This document shows, piece after piece, positions 1 to 10,080 of a stretch of DNA of 64,000 nucleotides; position 1 is the stretch's first letter, and every line of letters starts with the position of its first letter. The notes beneath the pieces are model-generated. The model searched no databases. It saw only the letters and a program-made list of their open reading frames with translations, and was not told where the DNA came from. Origin of the DNA: Deinococcus marmoris. GTDB lineage: Bacteria; Deinococcota; Deinococci; Deinococcales; Deinococcaceae. The stretch covers positions 21,092 through 85,091 of the forward strand of contig NZ_MSTI01000107.1 in the NCBI RefSeq assembly GCF_001949125.1, given 5' to 3'. Position numbers and translations under genes: made by a program.

Positions 1-25
1 CCGTGTTCAGGCGAAGTGAGGACAT
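1..25 (-). CDS. Divergent gene, first eight codons only
   Basis: On the minus strand an ATG at position 25 begins MSSLRLNT and runs off the left edge. It follows a strong ribosome-binding site (AAAGGAG, about 8 bases upstream). The gene is divergent from the LacI-type regulator at 480, and the shared intergenic region holds two identical palindromes, so it is probably under the same regulator and may belong to the same sugar system. Its function cannot be read from eight residues. Confidence 0.5.
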
Positions 26-121
26 GGGTGATCTCCTTTGAAGGGTGACAGGCGAGGGAGAACAACCAAAATTGAACCCTTCCCAGTCAGGGCGAGACAG
101 CAACGCAGCAGTCAGTGAGTT

Positions 122-136
122 TTGAAAGTTTTTCAA
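122..136. promoter_or_regulatory. Operator-like palindrome, copy 1
   Basis: TTGAAAGTTTTTCAA is a perfect inverted repeat of TTGAAA around GTT. It sits about 97 bases upstream of the divergent gene at the left edge. The identical 15-mer recurs at 424-438. Paired identical palindromes beside a LacI-family gene are typical of LacI-type operators, although this one lacks the usual central CG. Assignment to the neighbouring regulator is inference. Confidence 0.6.
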
Positions 137-423
137 AAACAACATATCCCCGTCCTCAGAAGCTGTCAAGAGTTCTAGGATTTTCGTGACTGATGAGATT
201 GCTGCCCAAGGGTAAAAAGCGTATCCAGCAGCGTCCATTCCTCAACTCTGGGGCAGGGTCATCTGACTCCGATGTTTGCAGGAGGCACGTGGGAACATTT
301 GAAACGCCTTCTATCTGAGGGCAATGCAGGGTTCAAAATGCCTCTTTGGATTTATCAGACGGCCTTCAAGCCTCTGCGTTCTCCCCGTTTGAAGTCCCAG
401 ATACGGTTGTGCTACTGTCATTC

Positions 424-438
424 TTGAAAGTTTTTCAA
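424..438. promoter_or_regulatory. Operator-like palindrome, copy 2
   Basis: This is the same TTGAAAGTTTTTCAA palindrome as at 122-136. It ends 41 bases before the regulator's start codon, placed for autoregulation and control of the downstream operon. The two copies are 302 bases apart centre to centre, which would permit looping. Nothing else recognisable was seen between 26 and 479. Confidence 0.6.
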
Positions 439-479
439 ATATGAGCAACAGAAGAAATCCATGAGCTAAGGTTGGTGAA

Positions 480-1559
480 ATGATCCAGACGGACGTGCTC
501 CAGACCAATTCAACTCAGCCGAATTCAATCCAACCGACTGGACGCGGCCCCTCCATTCTGGACATTGCCCGGGAGGCGCAGGTCTCGCCCGCAACAGTTT
601 CGCGTGTGCTGAACGGCACGGCCCGCGTTAAGGGCGACAAGGCCCAGCGGGTGCTGGAGGTGGTGGATCGGCTGAACTTCAAACCCAATTCCAACACCTT
701 TGCTCGCAATCTGCTGGCGGGCCGCTTGCGTGCGGTGGGCGTAATCATTCCCGTCTTGCACGACGAATTCTTTGGCACCATCATCACCGGAATAGAGGAG
801 CGCCTGCGGGCCGGGGGCGTGCATCTCCTCTGTGCGCTGGGTCAGGAAAACGGCGACGAGGAACTCATCGCTCTGGAGACCATTCTGAAAGGCCGCCCAG
901 ACGGTGTGATAGCCTTCGCCGACTGGCTGCCCGACGCGCCATTGATTGAACTGGAACGCAGCGGCACCCCGGTGGTGCTGCTTAACCGCTCGGTCCCCGA
1001 GCTGGCCCACCACTGTCTGCGGCTGGACAACGAGTTGGGTGGCCTTCTGGCCACCGAACACCTGCTGGAGCTGGGCCACCGCCGGATCGCGCACATCACG
1101 GGTTCGCTGGACCGTCTGGACGTGCGTGAGCGCTACGCGGGCTATCACGCGGCGCTGCGTCAGGCAGGCGCAGTGCGCGAGGAGGCGCTGGAACTGACCG
1201 GCGTGTGGTCTGAGGAAATCGAGGGCGGACGCGCCGCCGTCAAGCGCCTGTACGGGCGCACGAAGTTCACGGCAGTCTTCGCGGCCAACGACTGGCTGGC
1301 GCTGGGCGCGGTTCAGGGTCTGCGTGATCTGGGTCTGCGCGTCCCCGAAGACGTCTCGGTGGTGGGCTTCGACAACCGCCGCGTGACCGAGCTGAGCGCC
1401 CCGGCCCTGACCGTCATCGACTTCCCGCGCCTGGAGATGGGCCACCTGGCCGCCGAGCATCTGCTCTCGCTACTGGACGGCCTGGACACGCCGCCCCTGC
1501 CTCTCCTGACCCCCCGACTCATTGTGCGGGCTTCTACCGCCGCGCCTCCAATGTCCTGA
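480..1559 (+). CDS. LacI-family transcriptional regulator
   Basis: This 359-residue protein is a sugar-responsive DNA-binding regulator. The LacI helix-turn-helix is at about residues 25-50 (DIAREAQVSPATVSRVLNG), preceded by a Ser/Thr/Gln-rich tail of some 22 residues that is longer than usual. A periplasmic-binding-protein-like effector domain follows (GVIIPVLHDEFFGTIITGIE onwards) and ends with the family signature PEDVSVVGFDN. It is followed after about 105 bases by a GH42/arabinose operon in the same direction, so L-arabinose, galactose or a derived sugar is the likely effector. Two identical palindromes upstream are the candidate operators. Family is certain; effector is inferred. Confidence 0.9.
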   Translation: MIQTDVLQTNSTQPNSIQPTGRGPSILDIAREAQVSPATVSRVLNGTARVKGDKAQRVLEVVDRLNFKPNSNTFARNLLAGRLRAVGVIIPVLHDEFFGTIITGIEERLRAGGVHLLCALGQENGDEELIALETILKGRPDGVIAFADWLPDAPLIELERSGTPVVLLNRSVPELAHHCLRLDNELGGLLATEHLLELGHRRIAHITGSLDRLDVRERYAGYHAALRQAGAVREEALELTGVWSEEIEGGRAAVKRLYGRTKFTAVFAANDWLALGAVQGLRDLGLRVPEDVSVVGFDNRRVTELSAPALTVIDFPRLEMGHLAAEHLLSLLDGLDTPPLPLLTPRLIVRASTAAPPMS

Positions 1560-1665
1560 TCCCTCCTTCCTGATTTCTGTTTCGCCTGTTGCCAGCCCCT
1601 TCCATAAGGCTGGTCCGGCTTCTTGTCACCCAAATTCCCATTATCTGCGCCCTGGAGGAACTCCC

Positions 1666-3741
1666 ATGCCTACCCTGCCCCCTTCCACGCCCTCCGATGT
1701 GCTGCGCTACGGCGTCGCCTGGTATCCCGAACACTGGCCTGAGGACCGCTGGCCCGAGGACCTGCGCCTGATGCGGGAGGCAGGCATCAACACCGTCCGC
1801 ATCTGCGATTTTGCCTGGAGTACCCTGGAACCCGCAGACGGCGTCTTTGAACTTGATTTGTTTGAGCGGGCCATTGAACAGGCCGCCGAATTCGGCATGA
1901 AGGTTATCATCGCCACGCCCACGGCCAGTCCGCCTGCGTGGTTGACGGCGGCGCACCCGGACACCCTGGCGGTCAATCAGGACGGTGTCCGCTCTCCGCA
2001 TGGTGGACGCTGTCACTACAACGTCGGCAGCGCAACGTATCGCCAGTTTGCGAGTCGGATCGCCGGGAAACTGGGCGAGCGCTTCGGCCCGTACCCACAG
2101 GTGATCGGCTGGCAGATCGACAACGAGTACAACCGCGCGTCCTACGACGCCGAAACGCGCCTGCGCTTTCAGGACTTTCTGCGCGGACGTTATGGCACCC
2201 TGGACGAGCTGAACCGCCGCTGGTGGACACGTTACTGGAGCCAGAGTTACAGCGACTGGGGGCAAATCCCGCTGCCCATCTTTCCCAGCACCGAACACCC
2301 CTGGATGGTGCATAACCCAGCCCTGCGCCTGGATTTTCAGCGCTTCATCACACAGCTTTACGCCACCTATCAGCACGAACAGATCGCGGCCATCCGGCCC
2401 CACGCCCGCCTGGAGCAGGTCTTCACGCACAACTTCATGGGCTTTTTTGATTTGTTTGATCACTACGCCCTGAGTGACGAGCTGGACGTGGCGGGCTTTG
2501 ACAACTACATCGGTGACGGTCACCTGGATTTCATCCGCAACGGGGCCGAGCACGACCTGACGCGCGGCCTCAAGCGCCGGAATTACTGGGTGCTGGAAAC
2601 CCAGGCCGGGGCCACCAACCACATGACCACCAACAACGCGCTGAATATGGGCGAGATCCGCAGCCTGGTCTACCACCAGATCGGCCACGGCGCAGACCTG
2701 ATCTCGTACTGGCAATGGCGCAGCGCGCTGGGCGGCCAGGAACAGTACTGGGGAACCGTACTGCACCCCGACGGCACACCCCGCCCCCACTACGCCGAGA
2801 TCGCCCAGATCGGCGCAGAGCTGTCGCAGCTCTCGCCCCATCTGATTGGGACCACCCCCGTATCAGCGGTGGCCCTGCTGCACCGTTACGAGGACCGCTG
2901 GGCGCTCAATTTTCACCGCCAGCACGAGGACTTTGATCCCATCGGCCACCTGCTGAGTTACTACCGTCCACTGCGTGAGGCAGGCATCGGCACCGACATC
3001 GTGCATCCGCTGGCCCCATTGGAGGGCTATCGTCTGGTGGTGGCCCCGCATCTGCACGGCCTGACCCCGGAAATCTATGAACACCTCAGTAGCTATCTTC
3101 GCGGCGGTGGACACCTGATCATCGGGCCACGCAGCGGCGTCAAGGACGACGACAACGCGCTCCTGCCCTCCAAGCAGCCGGGAAAGCTGGCCGAGTGGGC
3201 AGGCGTGGAGGTGGAACAGTATTTTTCTCTGCACCAACCTGCGGCCATCGTGGGCATGCTGGGGAGCGGTCAGGCGTCCATCTGGGCCGAGCGTCTGGGC
3301 GTGCGGGCAGACGATGTGGAGGTGCTGGCCCGCTACGGCCCCAGCAACGGCTGGCTGGACGGACAGGCCGCCGTGACCACCAGGGCGGTGGGCGCAGGAC
3401 GAGTCACCGTGGTGGGAGCCTGGCTGGACGCGGAGCTGATGCAAAGCGTGATGGCCGCTGCCCTCCAGCGCAGCGGTGTCCAGACGGCCCTGACACCCCC
3501 ACCCGGCGTGGAGGTCTGCCGCCGCAGCGGAGCGGCTGGCGAGGTCACAGTGATCATCAACCACAGCGCCACACCACAGACCATTCAGCTCCCGGCGGCG
3601 CATGACGCTCTAGGCGGCCAGCAGGTCAGCGGCGACACGCGCCTGGAACCCTACGGCGTGCTGGTGCTGACCGGACAGCTTGAGCGGGACCTGACCCTTC
3701 GCCCAGACGCTGAACCCGTCCTAGCCGGAGGTGGGCAATGA
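1666..3741 (+). CDS. Beta-galactosidase, glycoside hydrolase family 42
   Basis: The 691-residue protein hydrolyses terminal beta-D-galactosides; some GH42 enzymes also accept alpha-L-arabinopyranosides, which would suit this operon. The ATG at 1666 follows GGAGG and gives the usual GH42 opening (RYGVAWYPEHWPEDRW). The acid/base Glu lies in WQIDNEYN and the nucleophile Glu in YWVLETQAG. The TIM barrel, trimerisation domain and C-terminal beta domain are all accounted for by length. There is no signal peptide, so it acts in the cytoplasm on imported oligosaccharides. The stop codon overlaps the araB start (ATGA), implying translational coupling. Confidence 0.93.
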   Translation: MPTLPPSTPSDVLRYGVAWYPEHWPEDRWPEDLRLMREAGINTVRICDFAWSTLEPADGVFELDLFERAIEQAAEFGMKVIIATPTASPPAWLTAAHPDTLAVNQDGVRSPHGGRCHYNVGSATYRQFASRIAGKLGERFGPYPQVIGWQIDNEYNRASYDAETRLRFQDFLRGRYGTLDELNRRWWTRYWSQSYSDWGQIPLPIFPSTEHPWMVHNPALRLDFQRFITQLYATYQHEQIAAIRPHARLEQVFTHNFMGFFDLFDHYALSDELDVAGFDNYIGDGHLDFIRNGAEHDLTRGLKRRNYWVLETQAGATNHMTTNNALNMGEIRSLVYHQIGHGADLISYWQWRSALGGQEQYWGTVLHPDGTPRPHYAEIAQIGAELSQLSPHLIGTTPVSAVALLHRYEDRWALNFHRQHEDFDPIGHLLSYYRPLREAGIGTDIVHPLAPLEGYRLVVAPHLHGLTPEIYEHLSSYLRGGGHLIIGPRSGVKDDDNALLPSKQPGKLAEWAGVEVEQYFSLHQPAAIVGMLGSGQASIWAERLGVRADDVEVLARYGPSNGWLDGQAAVTTRAVGAGRVTVVGAWLDAELMQSVMAAALQRSGVQTALTPPPGVEVCRRSGAAGEVTVIINHSATPQTIQLPAAHDALGGQQVSGDTRLEPYGVLVLTGQLERDLTLRPDAEPVLAGGGQ

Positions 3742-5411
3742 GCGAGCAATATACGGTAGGCGTGGACTTCGGCACTTTGTCGGGCCGCGCCGTGCTGGTG
3801 CGTGTTCAGGACGGTCAGGAAGTCGCCAGTGCGGTTCACGACTATACCCACGCCGTCATGACCGACTCTCTGCCCGGTGGCCCTGTCCTGCCGCCCGAAT
3901 GGGCCTTGCAACACCCGCAGGATTATCTGGACGTGCTGGGGCAGACCATCCCGGCGGTCTTGCGGCAAAGTGGGATTGATCCAGATCAGATCATCGGCGT
4001 CGGTATTGATTTCACGGCCTGCACGGTGTTGCCCACCACCCGAGACGGCACGCCGCTGTGCTTTCTGCCGCAGTGGGAAGGGACGCCACACGCTTACGTC
4101 AAGCTGTGGCGGCATCACGCCGCGCAGCCGCAAGCAGACCGCATCAACGCCGTGGCCGAGCAGCGGGGCGAGCGCTGGCTGCCACGGTACGGGGGCAAGA
4201 TCAGCGCCGAGTGGGCCATTGCCAAGTTGTTGCAGATTCTGGAAGAGGCTCCACAGGTCTACGCGGCAGCCGAGCGCTTCCTGGAAGCCACCGACTGGGT
4301 GACCTGGCAACTGTGTGGCGCAGAGGTTCGCAACGTCTGCACCGCCGGGTACAAGGCGATCTATCAGGACGGCGAGTATCCCTCGCCCGATTATCTCGCG
4401 GCCCTGAATCCAGACTTCCGGGATGCCATCAACAAGTTCTCGCGTGACCTGCACCCGTTGGGAGACCGAGCTGGAAGTTTGACCGAAGCGGCGGCCCGTT
4501 TAACTGGCCTGAACGTCGGCACGGCTGTCGCGGTGGGCAATGTGGACGCGCATGTGACCGCGCCCGCCGTCGGAGCGACAAGAAGCGGCCAACTGGTAGC
4601 GATCATGGGCACCAGCACCTGTCACGTCATGATCGGCGACACCCTGGCAGAAGTGCCGGGCATGTGCGGTGTGGTGGCGGGCGGGATTACCCCTGGTACT
4701 TACGGCTACGAGGCTGGGCAGAACGGCGTGGGTGACCTGTTCGGCTGGGTGGTCAAAAAACTGACCCCGCCTGAATACCACACGCTGGCCCAGGAGCGTG
4801 GTCTGAGCGTCCACGAACTGCTGACCGAACTGGGCAACACGCAGGCGGTGGGCGAACACGGCCTGCTGGCGCTGGACTGGCTGAGCGGCAACCGCTCGGT
4901 GCTGGTGGACACCGATCTGAGCGGCATGATCATGGGGTTGGGATTGTCCACCCGCGCCGAGGACATTTACCGTGCGCTGATCGAAGCCACGGCTTTCGGA
5001 ACGCGGGTCATCGTGGAGACGTTCAACGCTTCTGGCGTGCCCGTGCGGGAATTCATTGCTGCTGGTGGACTGATCAAAAATCCGGTGCTGATGCAGACCT
5101 ACGCCGACGTCCTGGGACTGCCGATCAGCATCGCTGGAAGTTCGCAGGCCCCGGCGCTGGGGAGTGCCATGCACGCCGCCGTGGCCGCCGGAGCTTACCT
5201 GGACATTCAGTCGGCGGCAGACGGGATGGCGAAAGTCACGCGGGCCGCTTACACGCCTGATGCAGCAAGACACGCCGCCTACACGCAGGTTTATCAGCTC
5301 TACAAACATCTACACGATCTGTTCGGGCGCGAGGACCAGACCATGAAAACCCTCAAGCGGCTGCGGGAAGACGCGGTATCCCGTAAGCAAAGAAGTGAGG
5401 TCACTGCGTGA
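3738..5411 (+). CDS. araB: Ribulokinase
   Basis: The 557-residue FGGY-family kinase phosphorylates L-ribulose to L-ribulose 5-phosphate. The N-terminal ATPase fold opens with GVDFGTLSGRAVLVR, the ribulokinase form of the FGGY phosphate loop. GIDFTACTVLP and MGTSTCHVMIG follow, and the C-terminal lobe has EFIAAGGLIKNPVLMQ. Length matches AraB. It overlaps the beta-galactosidase stop by four bases and araD by four bases, so expression is coupled within the operon. With araD and araA it gives a complete L-arabinose to D-xylulose 5-phosphate route. Confidence 0.95.
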   Translation: MSEQYTVGVDFGTLSGRAVLVRVQDGQEVASAVHDYTHAVMTDSLPGGPVLPPEWALQHPQDYLDVLGQTIPAVLRQSGIDPDQIIGVGIDFTACTVLPTTRDGTPLCFLPQWEGTPHAYVKLWRHHAAQPQADRINAVAEQRGERWLPRYGGKISAEWAIAKLLQILEEAPQVYAAAERFLEATDWVTWQLCGAEVRNVCTAGYKAIYQDGEYPSPDYLAALNPDFRDAINKFSRDLHPLGDRAGSLTEAAARLTGLNVGTAVAVGNVDAHVTAPAVGATRSGQLVAIMGTSTCHVMIGDTLAEVPGMCGVVAGGITPGTYGYEAGQNGVGDLFGWVVKKLTPPEYHTLAQERGLSVHELLTELGNTQAVGEHGLLALDWLSGNRSVLVDTDLSGMIMGLGLSTRAEDIYRALIEATAFGTRVIVETFNASGVPVREFIAAGGLIKNPVLMQTYADVLGLPISIAGSSQAPALGSAMHAAVAAGAYLDIQSAADGMAKVTRAAYTPDAARHAAYTQVYQLYKHLHDLFGREDQTMKTLKRLREDAVSRKQRSEVTA

Positions 5412-6094
5412 ACCACACCGAATTGAGGGCAGAACTGCACGCCCTGCATCTGGAACTGCCGAGAAACGGTCTGGTGACGTGGACGAGCGGCAACATTAGC
5501 GCCCGTTTGGACGGCGGCTTGCTGATCAAGCCCAGCGGCGTGACTTTTGCGGAGTTGACGCCAGAGAGCATGGTGGTCACTGATCTGAACGCTCAAGTGA
5601 TTGAGGGTGATCTCAGCCCCAGCAGCGACACGGCCACCCACGCCTATGTCTACCGCCAGATGCCGGAAGTTGGCGGGATCGTGCATACCCACAGCCCTTA
5701 CGCCACCGCCTGGGCCGCCACCGGACAGGAGATTCCCTGCGTCCTGACTGCGATGGCCGACGAGTTCGGCGGTCCCGTCCCCTGCGGGGGATTTGCCCCC
5801 ATTGGCGGCGAGGAGATTGGTGCGGAGGTGGTGCGCGTCCTGAAGGGCCACCGCTCACCCGCCATCATTCTCCAGAGCCACGGGGTCTTTACCATCGGCA
5901 AAACCCCACTGGCTGCCCTGAAAGCGGCCGTGATGGTGGAGGACGTGGCCCGCACCGTCTTTCTGGCCTATCAACTGGCAGCGGCGCGGGGCGTCGAAGT
6001 TCAGACCATCTCGCCCGCCGACATTGACCGCCTGCACCACCGCTACACCCATGTCTACGGACAACAGCAACATCAGGAGACCCCGTGCCCGTGA
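5408..6094 (+). CDS. araD: L-ribulose-5-phosphate 4-epimerase
   Basis: The 228-residue class II aldolase/adducin-fold enzyme converts L-ribulose 5-phosphate to D-xylulose 5-phosphate. Seen motifs are TSGNISARL and KPSGV (phosphate binding), the zinc-binding pair [10 protein letters not shown], and a C-terminal His in [10 protein letters not shown]. The GTG start overlaps the araB stop (GTGA). The last ten bases overlap the araA start. It is cytoplasmic and metal-dependent. Confidence 0.95.
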   Translation: MNHTELRAELHALHLELPRNGLVTWTSGNISARLDGGLLIKPSGVTFAELTPESMVVTDLNAQVIEGDLSPSSDTATHAYVYRQMPEVGGIVHTHSPYATAWAATGQEIPCVLTAMADEFGGPVPCGGFAPIGGEEIGAEVVRVLKGHRSPAIILQSHGVFTIGKTPLAALKAAVMVEDVARTVFLAYQLAAARGVEVQTISPADIDRLHHRYTHVYGQQQHQETPCP

Positions 6095-7599
6095 AGAATC
6101 TCGTGACCCCGCAACTCTGGTTCGTCTGTGGCTCGCAGCATCTCTACGGCCCCGAAACGCTGGCGCAGGTGGCAGCGCAGGCCCGGCAGGTCTCGGACGC
6201 GCTGGACGGCAGCCCGGCCATTCCCCTTGCCGTCGTCTTCAAGGACGTGATGACCACGCCGGACGACATCCGCCGCCTGTGCCTGGAGGCCAATTCAGAC
6301 CCGCTGTGCGCCGGACTGGTCCTGTGGATGCACACCTTCAGCCCATCGAAAATGTGGATCGGCGGCCTGAGTGCCTTGAAAAAACCCTTCGTCCACCTGC
6401 ACACCCAGTTCGAGCGCGATCTGCCCTGGGACCGCATCGACATGGATTATATGAACCTCAACCAGTCGGCGCACGGGGACCGCGAGGCCGGGTTTCTGCA
6501 CACCCGGTTGCGGCTGGAGCGCAAGGTGGTGGTGGGCCACTGGAGTGACGACGAAGTTCAGGCGCGGCTGGGCGCGTGGGCGCGGGCAGCCTGGGCCTGG
6601 TTTGATTGGCAGGGCGCGGCCATCTGCCGTTTCGGCGACAACATGCGTTTCGTGGGCGTCACCGACGGCGACAAGGTCAGCGCCGAGATGAAGTTTGGAT
6701 TTTCAGTTAACACCTACGCGGTGGGCGATCTGGCTGGGCGTATCCAAGCTGTCTCAGAGAATCAAATAGATGATCTAATCAGAACGTATCTAGCAGAATA
6801 CGAAGTTGCCCCCGAACTCCAACCCGGCGGCCAACGCCACGACTCGTTGCGGGACGGCGCACGGATTGAAGCGGGGATGCGCGCCTTTCTGGAAGAGGGC
6901 GGCTTCAAGGGCTTCACCGATACTTTTGAAGACCTGCACGGCCTGAAACAACTTCCCGGTCTCGCCACCCAGCGCCTGATGGCCGAGGGCTACGGCTTCG
7001 GCGGCGAGGGCGACTGGAAAACGGCGGCACTGGTGCGGGCCATGAAGGTCATGGGCCACGGACTGCCGGGCGGCACCTCGTTCATGGAGGATTACACCTA
7101 CCACCTGGAGCCGGGCAGGCATCAGGTGCTGGGATCGCACATGCTTGAAATCTGCCCCAGCATCGCGGCCCACAAACCCAGGCTGGAGGTACATCCGCTG
7201 GGCATCGGCGGCAAGGAAGACCCGGTGCGGCTGGTGTTCGACGCCGAACTGGGCGCGGCCATCAACGTCTCGCTGATTGATCTGGGCAGCCGGTTCCGCC
7301 TGATCGTGAACGAGGTGACCTCAGTGGCCCACCCCGGTCTGCCCCACCTGCCTGTAGCGCGGGCAGTCTGGGAATGCCAGCCGGACTTCAAGACCGCCTG
7401 CGCCGCCTGGATCTACGGCGGGGGCGCACACCACACCGGTTACAGCGGGGCCGTGACCACCGAGATGATCGAGGATTTTGCGGCGATGGCCGGGGTAGAA
7501 CTGGCCATTATCGACGGTAACACAGAACTTCGCGCCTTCCGACAGGGTCTCCGGCTCAATGACCTGTACTACCTGCTGGCTCAGGGCCTGCGGGCATGA
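6085..7599 (+). CDS. araA: L-arabinose isomerase
   Basis: The 504-residue cytoplasmic enzyme interconverts L-arabinose and L-ribulose using a divalent metal, usually Mn. The opening [16 protein letters not shown] is diagnostic. Metal ligands match the E. coli pattern: Glu in [10 protein letters not shown], Glu in [10 protein letters not shown], His in [11 protein letters not shown] and His in [13 protein letters not shown] start at 6085 is used, overlapping araD. Gene order B-D-A differs from enteric B-A-D. The stop overlaps the next start (ATGA). Confidence 0.95.
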   Translation: MPVKNLVTPQLWFVCGSQHLYGPETLAQVAAQARQVSDALDGSPAIPLAVVFKDVMTTPDDIRRLCLEANSDPLCAGLVLWMHTFSPSKMWIGGLSALKKPFVHLHTQFERDLPWDRIDMDYMNLNQSAHGDREAGFLHTRLRLERKVVVGHWSDDEVQARLGAWARAAWAWFDWQGAAICRFGDNMRFVGVTDGDKVSAEMKFGFSVNTYAVGDLAGRIQAVSENQIDDLIRTYLAEYEVAPELQPGGQRHDSLRDGARIEAGMRAFLEEGGFKGFTDTFEDLHGLKQLPGLATQRLMAEGYGFGGEGDWKTAALVRAMKVMGHGLPGGTSFMEDYTYHLEPGRHQVLGSHMLEICPSIAAHKPRLEVHPLGIGGKEDPVRLVFDAELGAAINVSLIDLGSRFRLIVNEVTSVAHPGLPHLPVARAVWECQPDFKTACAAWIYGGGAHHTGYSGAVTTEMIEDFAAMAGVELAIIDGNTELRAFRQGLRLNDLYYLLAQGLRA

Positions 7600-8654
7600 A
7601 CACCGAAGAGATGGGACAGGCGGCCAGGATGCCTGCCGCCATCATGAAGGGGGCGGGACACATTGAGCTGGGTCATCTCCCGAAGCCTGTGCCCGCTCCC
7701 GGCGAACTGCTCATCCGCGTTCAGGCGTGCAGCGTGTGCGGCTCGGACCTGCACTACTGGCATGAGGGCCGCATCGGGACGGTGGCCTTGGCGGGTGACT
7801 TCACGCCGGGTCACGAGTTCGCCGGGGAGGTGACCGGGGGAACAGGCGCGCCGTACGGACTGCCTGACGGCACACTCGTCGCCGTGGACCCCGCCCAGCC
7901 CTGCGGCGACTGCTTCTGGTGCCACGAGGGCAACCATCACCTGTGTCCGAACATGACCTTCGTGGGTGCGCCGCCCCATGCAGGTGGCATGGCCGAATAT
8001 ATCTCCGTGCCAGCCAGCACGGTCCACTGCGTTCCGGCAGGGTTTACCCCCGCGCAGGCGGCGCTGCTGGAGCCGCTGGGGGTGGCGCTGCACGCGCTGG
8101 ATCTCGCCAGGCTGCGGCCTGGCACAAACGTGGCCGTGCTGGGCGCTGGACCGATTGGTCTGTATGTGCTTATGCTCGCGCAGATCAGTGGAGCGCTTCA
8201 AGTCAGTGTGATTGAGCCGCTGGCCTACCGCCGGGAGGTGGCCCTGAAGCTTGGTGCGGCGGCGGTCTATTCGGATACGGGCGCGTATCTCGCCGCCGTA
8301 CAGGACACGCCAACGCGCGGCGCGGACGTGGTCATTGAGGCTACCACCAGCCCGGACGGTCCCCGGCACGCCACGCGGGCGGCCCGCATCGGCGGGAAGG
8401 TCATTCTGATCGGCATTCCCGCCGGTGACGAGTTCAGCCTGACCGCTTCGGAGGTGCGCCGCAAGGGCCTGACCATCAAACTCTCGCGCCGCATGGGGAA
8501 CGTCTACCCGCGCGCCATTCAGCTCGTGGCGCGTGGCCTGGTCGACGTGGAGGCCATCGTCACCCATACCCTGCCACTCGCCCAGGTGCGCCAGGCGTTT
8601 GAGTTGTTGGCCGAATACCGGGAGAACGTGATCAAGGTGGTCCTGGAACCGTAA
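7596..8654 (+). CDS. Zinc-dependent medium-chain dehydrogenase (sorbitol dehydrogenase-like)
   Basis: A 352-residue NAD(P)-dependent alcohol/polyol dehydrogenase of the medium-chain family. Catalytic zinc ligands lie in [11 protein letters not shown] and PGHEFAGEV. The structural zinc site is [15 protein letters not shown]. The Rossmann motif is [10 protein letters not shown]. It is the last gene of the araBDA operon and its ATG overlaps the araA stop, so the substrate is probably a related polyol or aldose (for example L-arabinitol or galactitol). The exact substrate cannot be told from sequence. Confidence 0.85.
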   Translation: MNTEEMGQAARMPAAIMKGAGHIELGHLPKPVPAPGELLIRVQACSVCGSDLHYWHEGRIGTVALAGDFTPGHEFAGEVTGGTGAPYGLPDGTLVAVDPAQPCGDCFWCHEGNHHLCPNMTFVGAPPHAGGMAEYISVPASTVHCVPAGFTPAQAALLEPLGVALHALDLARLRPGTNVAVLGAGPIGLYVLMLAQISGALQVSVIEPLAYRREVALKLGAAAVYSDTGAYLAAVQDTPTRGADVVIEATTSPDGPRHATRAARIGGKVILIGIPAGDEFSLTASEVRRKGLTIKLSRRMGNVYPRAIQLVARGLVDVEAIVTHTLPLAQVRQAFELLAEYRENVIKVVLEP

Positions 8655-8782
8655 TTCACATTTGCGCGTTTGCGCAGTGTCCGCAGCCAGCGAACACGTC
8701 TCAATCGTCTCTGCTCTTCGAACAGGCACAAACGGCAGGCCAGAAGACATGTCTGCGCTGGTTACTGTGCTGCGTCTGACCC

Positions 8783-9088
8783 TCAGCGCGGCAAGACGTA
8801 GAGTGCGCCCGCGTCCACGCTGGTCTGATACACCGCGACAGGCTTCACGGCAGGCAGCACTTTCGCCTTGCCGGTGGTCAGCTCGAACTGCGAGCCGTGT
8901 CTCTCGCACTTGATCCGTCCCAGACTCACCGCCCCACCCAGTAACGGGTAATCCTGATGGGTACAGTTGTTGCGCAGGGCATAAAATTGCCCCTCGTAGT
9001 TCACCACTACCACGCTTTTCCCGTCCACCTCAACCGCTGTCTGGCTCCCCTCGGGGAACTCCGCCGCCTGACCCACGAGAACGCGCAT
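8783..9088 (-). CDS. Rieske [2Fe-2S] ferredoxin-like protein
   Basis: This small soluble electron-transfer protein of 101 residues has the two Rieske ligand boxes, CTHQD and CERHGSQF, separated by about 15 residues. That resembles NirD and dioxygenase-type ferredoxins. There is no transmembrane segment or twin-arginine signal. It converges with the sugar operon and lies next to an IS5-type element that separates it from the molybdopterin oxidoreductase at 10081. The partner reductase is unknown. Confidence 0.85.
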   Translation of the reverse strand: MRVLVGQAAEFPEGSQTAVEVDGKSVVVVNYEGQFYALRNNCTHQDYPLLGGAVSLGRIKCERHGSQFELTTGKAKVLPAVKPVAVYQTSVDAGALYVLPR

Positions 9089-9180
9089 GCCGTGCAGTGT
9101 ACGTCGCCGGTGCGCGCTGCGGCACCCAGCACCGAGGCAGCCCTGATCTGGCTCTGGTAACGTTGGGCCGTCATCAAATC

Positions 9181-10058
9181 CTGAGAGCGTATTTTAAAAG
9201 GGTCAGGCACCCGGCTCTAGGCGGCGCAACATGAGCCGGATGTTGGCAAGGTAGAACCACGCCTCCGTCGTCTGGGGCAAGCCCTCGTAATCCCGGCTCA
9301 ATCGGCGGCAGCGGGTCATCCACGCAAAGGTGCGCTCGACCACCCAGCGACGGTGCAACACCACAAAACCCTGTTGTCCCGCCAGTTTTTTGACCACCTC
9401 CACGGTCCAGTTCAAGACCTCTTTAGCCCAGGATACGGGTGAACCCATGTAGCCACCATCGGCCCAGATGTGTCGCAGACGTGGAAAACGCTGGGCGAGC
9501 AACGCCAGCAAAATCGGCGCTTGCGCCCGATCCTGCACGCTCCCTGTGGTCACCATGACCAGCAGCAGCAAGCCCAGCGTATCCACGGCGATGTGTCGCT
9601 TGCGCCCGTTGGTCTTTTTCCCCGCGTCAATGCCACGAATCCCTCCCTGTGGCGCACAGCGCACGGTTTGCGCGTCGATGCTGCCGGCGCTGGGTTCAGG
9701 GTTGCGGCCTGCGTTGATGCGGGTTCGGCGCAGCAGGAAGCGGTTGACCGCTTCCCACGTCCCGTCCTGCTGAAACCGCTGAAAGTAGCCGTAGACCGTC
9801 TGCCACGCTGGAAAATCGTGAGGAAGATCGCGCCAGGCACAGGCATTCTTGAGAACATAGAAAATTGCGCATATCAGCTCATACATATTGATCGTGCGGG
9901 GCCGTCCGCCCGCCTTGGAGGCGGGCAGAAGAGCTTCAAGGCGCTTAAACTGTTTGCGGGTCAGGTCACTGGAGTAACGTTGTCTTCTCATCAACTGCAA
10001 CGTGCCAGAACTTGGCCCATAGCGCTATGTCCCAGGCACTTTCAAAACACGCTCTGAG
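9181..10058 (-). mobile_element. IS5-family element
   Basis: The ends are imperfect inverted repeats: GAGAGCGTATTTTAAAAG on the left (9183-9200) and, read inward on the right, CAGAGCGTGTTTTGAAAG (10040-10057). They enclose one DDE transposase on the minus strand; total length is about 878 bases. No clear target duplication was found. It separates a Rieske ferredoxin from a molybdopterin oxidoreductase that may once have been neighbours. Confidence 0.75.
9203..10000 (-). CDS. IS5-family DDE transposase
   Basis: The 265-residue transposase appears intact. The N-terminal region (LTRKQFKRLEALLP) is typical of the IS5 group, with GRPRTINMYELICAIFYVL next. Acidic residues are in SIDAQTVR (first D), HIWADGGYMG (second D) and RRWVVERTFAWM (E). 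It is a single frame, unlike many other transposases in this window, so the element may still be mobile. An alternative ATG three codons in is possible. Confidence 0.9.
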   Translation of the reverse strand: MQLMRRQRYSSDLTRKQFKRLEALLPASKAGGRPRTINMYELICAIFYVLKNACAWRDLPHDFPAWQTVYGYFQRFQQDGTWEAVNRFLLRRTRINAGRNPEPSAGSIDAQTVRCAPQGGIRGIDAGKKTNGRKRHIAVDTLGLLLLVMVTTGSVQDRAQAPILLALLAQRFPRLRHIWADGGYMGSPVSWAKEVLNWTVEVVKKLAGQQGFVVLHRRWVVERTFAWMTRCRRLSRDYEGLPQTTEAWFYLANIRLMLRRLEPGA

Positions 10059-10080
10059 ATTGTCACGGTCTGCATAGGCT

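Noticed and set aside
525..1460. Long open frame antisense to the LacI-type gene
   Set aside because: It is a high-GC shadow of the real gene, with no ribosome-binding site and no recognisable domain.
1534..2841. 435-codon antisense frame under the GH42 gene
   Set aside because: It lies entirely opposite a clear beta-galactosidase with catalytic motifs; the composition is that of a reverse-strand shadow.
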